From the NCBI RefSeq assembly GCF_964340395.1, contig NC_135549.1:29622332-29686331 (forward strand): a stretch of DNA of 64,000 bases, in the 5' to 3' direction. The notes under the pieces were generated by a model. It made no database searches. It saw only the letters and a list, made by a program, of their open reading frames with translations, and had not been told where the DNA came from. The position numbers and the translations under genes were made by a program. The stretch comes from Glandiceps talaboti (Eukaryota > Hemichordata > Enteropneusta > Spengelidae). Positions 60,999 through 64,000 of this stretch are shown here, in pieces (positions within the stretch are counted from its first letter, which is position 1; every line of letters starts with the position of its first letter).

Positions 60999-63028
60999 CT
61001 ATTCATCACTGGAATCATCCTTGAGCTCAATTTGCGAAAGTTTCTTTTGGCATATGTGGCGATTTTCTTTTTCCGATTTATTTCTGGTTTGTGGACCAAA
61101 CCCTGGCAAAGATCTAAATGGTTGGTGACATCCCATAACCAAATCAGAATACAGTTTTGCATTTTGCTGAGTATCTTGTGGTTGGGATGATGCTGTAGCA
61201 GTAATCTGCATGCTTTGCTGGGACGGTGTGGAAGCAATTTGCATGCTTTGTAGAGATCTCACATGTTTTGTATCTTGGGAGGATGGGGTTGTAGTACTTT
61301 GTCTATTTTGCTGAGATCTTACACTCTGTGTATCTTGGGATGATGCAGTAGATGTAATCTGTACACTTTGCTGAGATCTCATACCATATGTATCATGGCG
61401 TATAACTGTTGACTTCGGTAAAACAGCTGCATTGGCACCTAATGGAATCTGATTCATGGTGTTGTTCTTCAAAATAGTATTAGAGACATTTGACTCTTTC
61501 GGTGCAATGGATTCATACTTGATTCCCGAGTCCTCACTTTCTCTAGAATTGAACTCAGTTTCATCTCCTATAAATGATCCTGAAGAGACATCTCCCATAA
61601 ATGATTCTGAAGAGACATCGTCATTTTCTGGAATTTCATACACAGGATTGTAACAAAGGGCATTACCATTTCTCACTGCTTCTCTTAATCTTGGTGGCTG
61701 TGAATCAGGCATGTTACTTTCAAGTGGTAATCTAGCAATGTTGTGTTCTTTTGTATCCTTCTCAATTTCTCTCGCTACATCATTTCTGCCCTTTTCCCGC
61801 AGAAAATTGACCAGCTCTTCAAGTGAATACCCTTTCAACTGCCACATGTCGATGATGTTCATTGTAGGACTGAATCGGTCATTGCAGGACTTTCTATTTT
61901 CCATCCACTTTATTTGATCATTACACAATCCCATGTACTGTGCAATCATTCTCCAATCATCACCAGTATCTTTTTCAACATCAAGTTGGGTCATACACTT
62001 AATCCGGCAGTCATGAGACAGCTGAATTGGAAGTGCTTGATTACGGCGTTCTGAAACAGATATAGGAATCAAAGCTGTTGTGTTTACATCATCTGGAGTG
62101 AGTACCTGCAAGCTCTGTGATCCAACACTGTGTGTTCCAGGGCGTGGCATTGCAGAAAGTGATGGTGGACCATAATATGCACCATTGTGACTAACTAGTG
62201 GTCCTGGAAGTGATGGGGTCATCATTGCTCCATCATGGTTGTACTGTACACATAGCTGTAAATAAATATTGAAGTAAAAACTATTATCCTAATTAACCAG
62301 ATTTAAACTGAATGTCTCCCATAAGAGCAAAACTATGTATTTTTGTTCCTACACTCACTGTTGGAATGCAAAATTCAGGACTATACCTATTATACATGAT
62401 GTACCACTTAATTGGAAAATTAATTACATGAAATTATAAGAAAATTGAAGCTTGCATACATATTGCCTAATTATTACAAAATCATTGATTATGCAAATTA
62501 ACCATATAGATTATAAGGTAACCATCAAGCTTTAAATGACACATGCACTTCTTTAAAATCAATACATGTACTAAATTATCTGAAATTTAACACTTGCATT
62601 CAAAAGACATTGCCTAATTATCAAAATCATTATTGATACAAATTACATATCACAATTAAAAACTACATCAAACTCACCCTAATTACTGAAAATAATTAAT
62701 TATGCAAATTAGTCATTAAAATTGAAAACTATATCAACAGGCTTTAGACGATATGTGTGCTTTGTCATGGTTGATGTATGTGTAAAATTATATGGAATTT
62801 GAAGCGTGCATTCAAAAGATATAGTTTAATTACTTTAGATAATCAATTATTCAAATTACTCATTAAAAGTAAAGGCTATGTCAACAAACTTCCACACATC
62901 GTTATGGTTGGTATATGCACCAAGTTATATGAAATTTGAAACTTGTATTCTTAAGCTTTATCCTAATTACCATAATCAAATACAATTCCCTCTCCCCCCC
63001 CCCACACACACACACACAGACACACATA

Positions 63029-63070
<42 letters not shown>

Positions 63071-63309
63071 TTATCTGCATATAACATTACTGAAATATCA
63101 TGTCAGTTGTGCTAAGAATTTTGACTTACACTAGAGACAGGTATATCCTTGTAAATGTTCATGTTTATTTTTGGGCCACTGCCTTGACACACTGAAATTC
63201 CAACCACCAGTTTTCCTGCACGGCTTTTGTTCTCTAGAACGAAAGAGCAACTGGGAAGCATTTGCTCAGAGCAGCCATCACCTCTCCATAATGTCACCAA
63301 AGGAATTTC
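60999..63309 (-). CDS. UNC5-like UPA and death-domain protein, 3' part (two exons, 478 aa visible)
   Basis: Exons 63309-63130 and 62255-60999 join in phase 0 (acceptors TTCAACCAG and TTTATTTACAG, donor GTAAGT). The first encodes the end of a UPA-like beta domain (EIPLVTLWRGDG, CSFVLENKSRAGKLVVGISV), aligned by eye with the EIPFxxIW and CTFTLE strands of UNC5 netrin receptors. The second begins with a linker, then a death domain (about 62009-61755: DDWRMIAQYMGL, NIIDMWQLKGYSLEELVNFL, REKGRNDVAREIE). Unlike UNC5, where the death domain is C-terminal, about 250 residues follow: an acidic/serine region (DDVSSESFMGDVSSGSFIGD) and imperfect ~20-residue repeats (about 61395-61170). The upstream part, possibly ZU5, is outside the window. 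Death domains mediate apoptotic and inflammatory scaffolding. Netrin receptor, PIDD-like or invertebrate-specific ZU5 proteins are all open. Confidence 0.75.
62430..62985. repeat. Diverged ~115-bp tandem array in the UPA/death-domain gene intron
   Basis: About five units share CCTAATTA, ATTGATTATGCAAATTA, a TATRTCAACA block and ATTCAAAAGATAT. Spacing is about 110-125 bp and divergence is high, so this is an old array. (CA)n follows at 63001-63069. Confidence 0.6.
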
Positions 63310-63379
63310 CTGGTTGAAGGAGAGTAAACGAACAATAATTTTAGTAGCAATCTTTTCATTTCAAAGATATATTATTTTT

Positions 63380-63506
63380 TAGTACTTGTTAATTAATTAA
63401 TTAATTAATTAGTTAGTTTAATAGATACTTAGTTAGTTAGTTTGTTTAATAGTTAGTTAGTCAGTTAGTTAACTCAAGTTAGTTAGTTTAATAGTCAGTT
63501 GGTAGA

Positions 63507-63545
<39 letters not shown>

Positions 63546-63575
63546 AGTTAGGCTAGTTAAGTTAGTTGAGTTTAT
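63380..63575. repeat. (TTAG)n/(TTAA)n microsatellite
   Basis: Irregular TTAGTTAG array with TTAATTAA and CAGT interruptions. The motif is TTAG, not the TTAGGG telomere repeat. No exon was identified from here to 64000. Confidence 0.9.
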
Positions 63576-64000
63576 TAGTTCGTTATTTATAAAAAGATTT
63601 TGGAAATTCATTTGACAATCTTAAAAGATGTTCTGGATCTTTTGATAAAAATAACTATAAGGAACAGCAGCAAGGGTATTGTTGACTGATGGGATATCAA
63701 ATAGTCAAGTGTCATTAAACTACATGTACATGTACAAACACACAACAGAGTTTGTCCAGGAAAAGAAATGTTTTACAAGATTGTAATTACAGTATATATG
63801 TAACATACACAGTTCTAGACGGGTCAATTATTTTCTTGTAAATCTAGCAGCACCAGATGAACTCTACTATGATCATTTCTCATAACAGATACAGATGATA
63901 AGGGGGTGATTCAGAACTATACTTGTGATGCATAAAACTTGACTGATAAGTATCATAACACATCTTGTTGACATAGCCTTCAGTGAATGGCTTAGACTGT

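Overview
The window is animal nuclear DNA: AT-rich, intron-bearing and dense in repeats. Recognisable genes are ZC3HC1 (NIPA), two KLHDC10-like kelch genes, a TRIM-type RING protein, a heparan sulfate 3-O-sulfotransferase-like protein and a UNC5-like UPA/death-domain protein. This set, the many foldback elements and the ZC3HC1-KLHDC10 gene order suggest a marine invertebrate, perhaps a non-vertebrate deuterostome (hemichordate or lancelet). The sequence alone does not fix the species.

Layout. 1-14.8 kb: ZC3HC1 orthologue on the minus strand, eight coding exons found, with start codon at 14798. Its introns hold a MULE-like DNA transposon, two minisatellites built from splice-site sequence, several foldback elements and a probable minor-spliceosome (U12) intron. 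14.8-14.94 kb: a 137-bp spacer with two CCAAT boxes, an ETS-like site and an NRF1-like site, probably a bidirectional promoter. 14.9-23.2 kb: KLHDC10-like gene A on the plus strand, eight exons, 393 aa. 27.6-28.7 kb: intronless TRIM-type gene on the minus strand. 30.8-32.7 kb: an unrecognised coiled-coil/basic-tail gene on the minus strand, four exons, with one unresolved frame conflict. 35.0-47.2 kb: KLHDC10-like gene B on the plus strand, eight exons, 444 aa, with the same intron phases as A; its large second intron is filled with dead LINEs. 47.2-55.1 kb: foldback elements and tandem arrays, with one possible first exon. 55.1-56.2 kb: intronless 3-O-sulfotransferase-like gene on the plus strand. 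56.2-61.0 kb: repeats. 61.0-63.3 kb: the 3' part of a UPA/death-domain gene on the minus strand, whose 5' exons lie beyond the right edge.

Biology. ZC3HC1 and KLHDC10 are also adjacent and divergent in human (7q32), so this looks like an ancient head-to-head pair. KLHDC10 is a CUL2 ubiquitin-ligase substrate receptor, and both copies keep the BC-box-like C-terminal helix. The duplication left two receptors whose kelch propellers have diverged, B having gained a charged loop. The genes to the right appear functionally unrelated. Exon coordinates were worked out by hand from reading frame, splice consensus and family resemblance; none was confirmed by transcripts.
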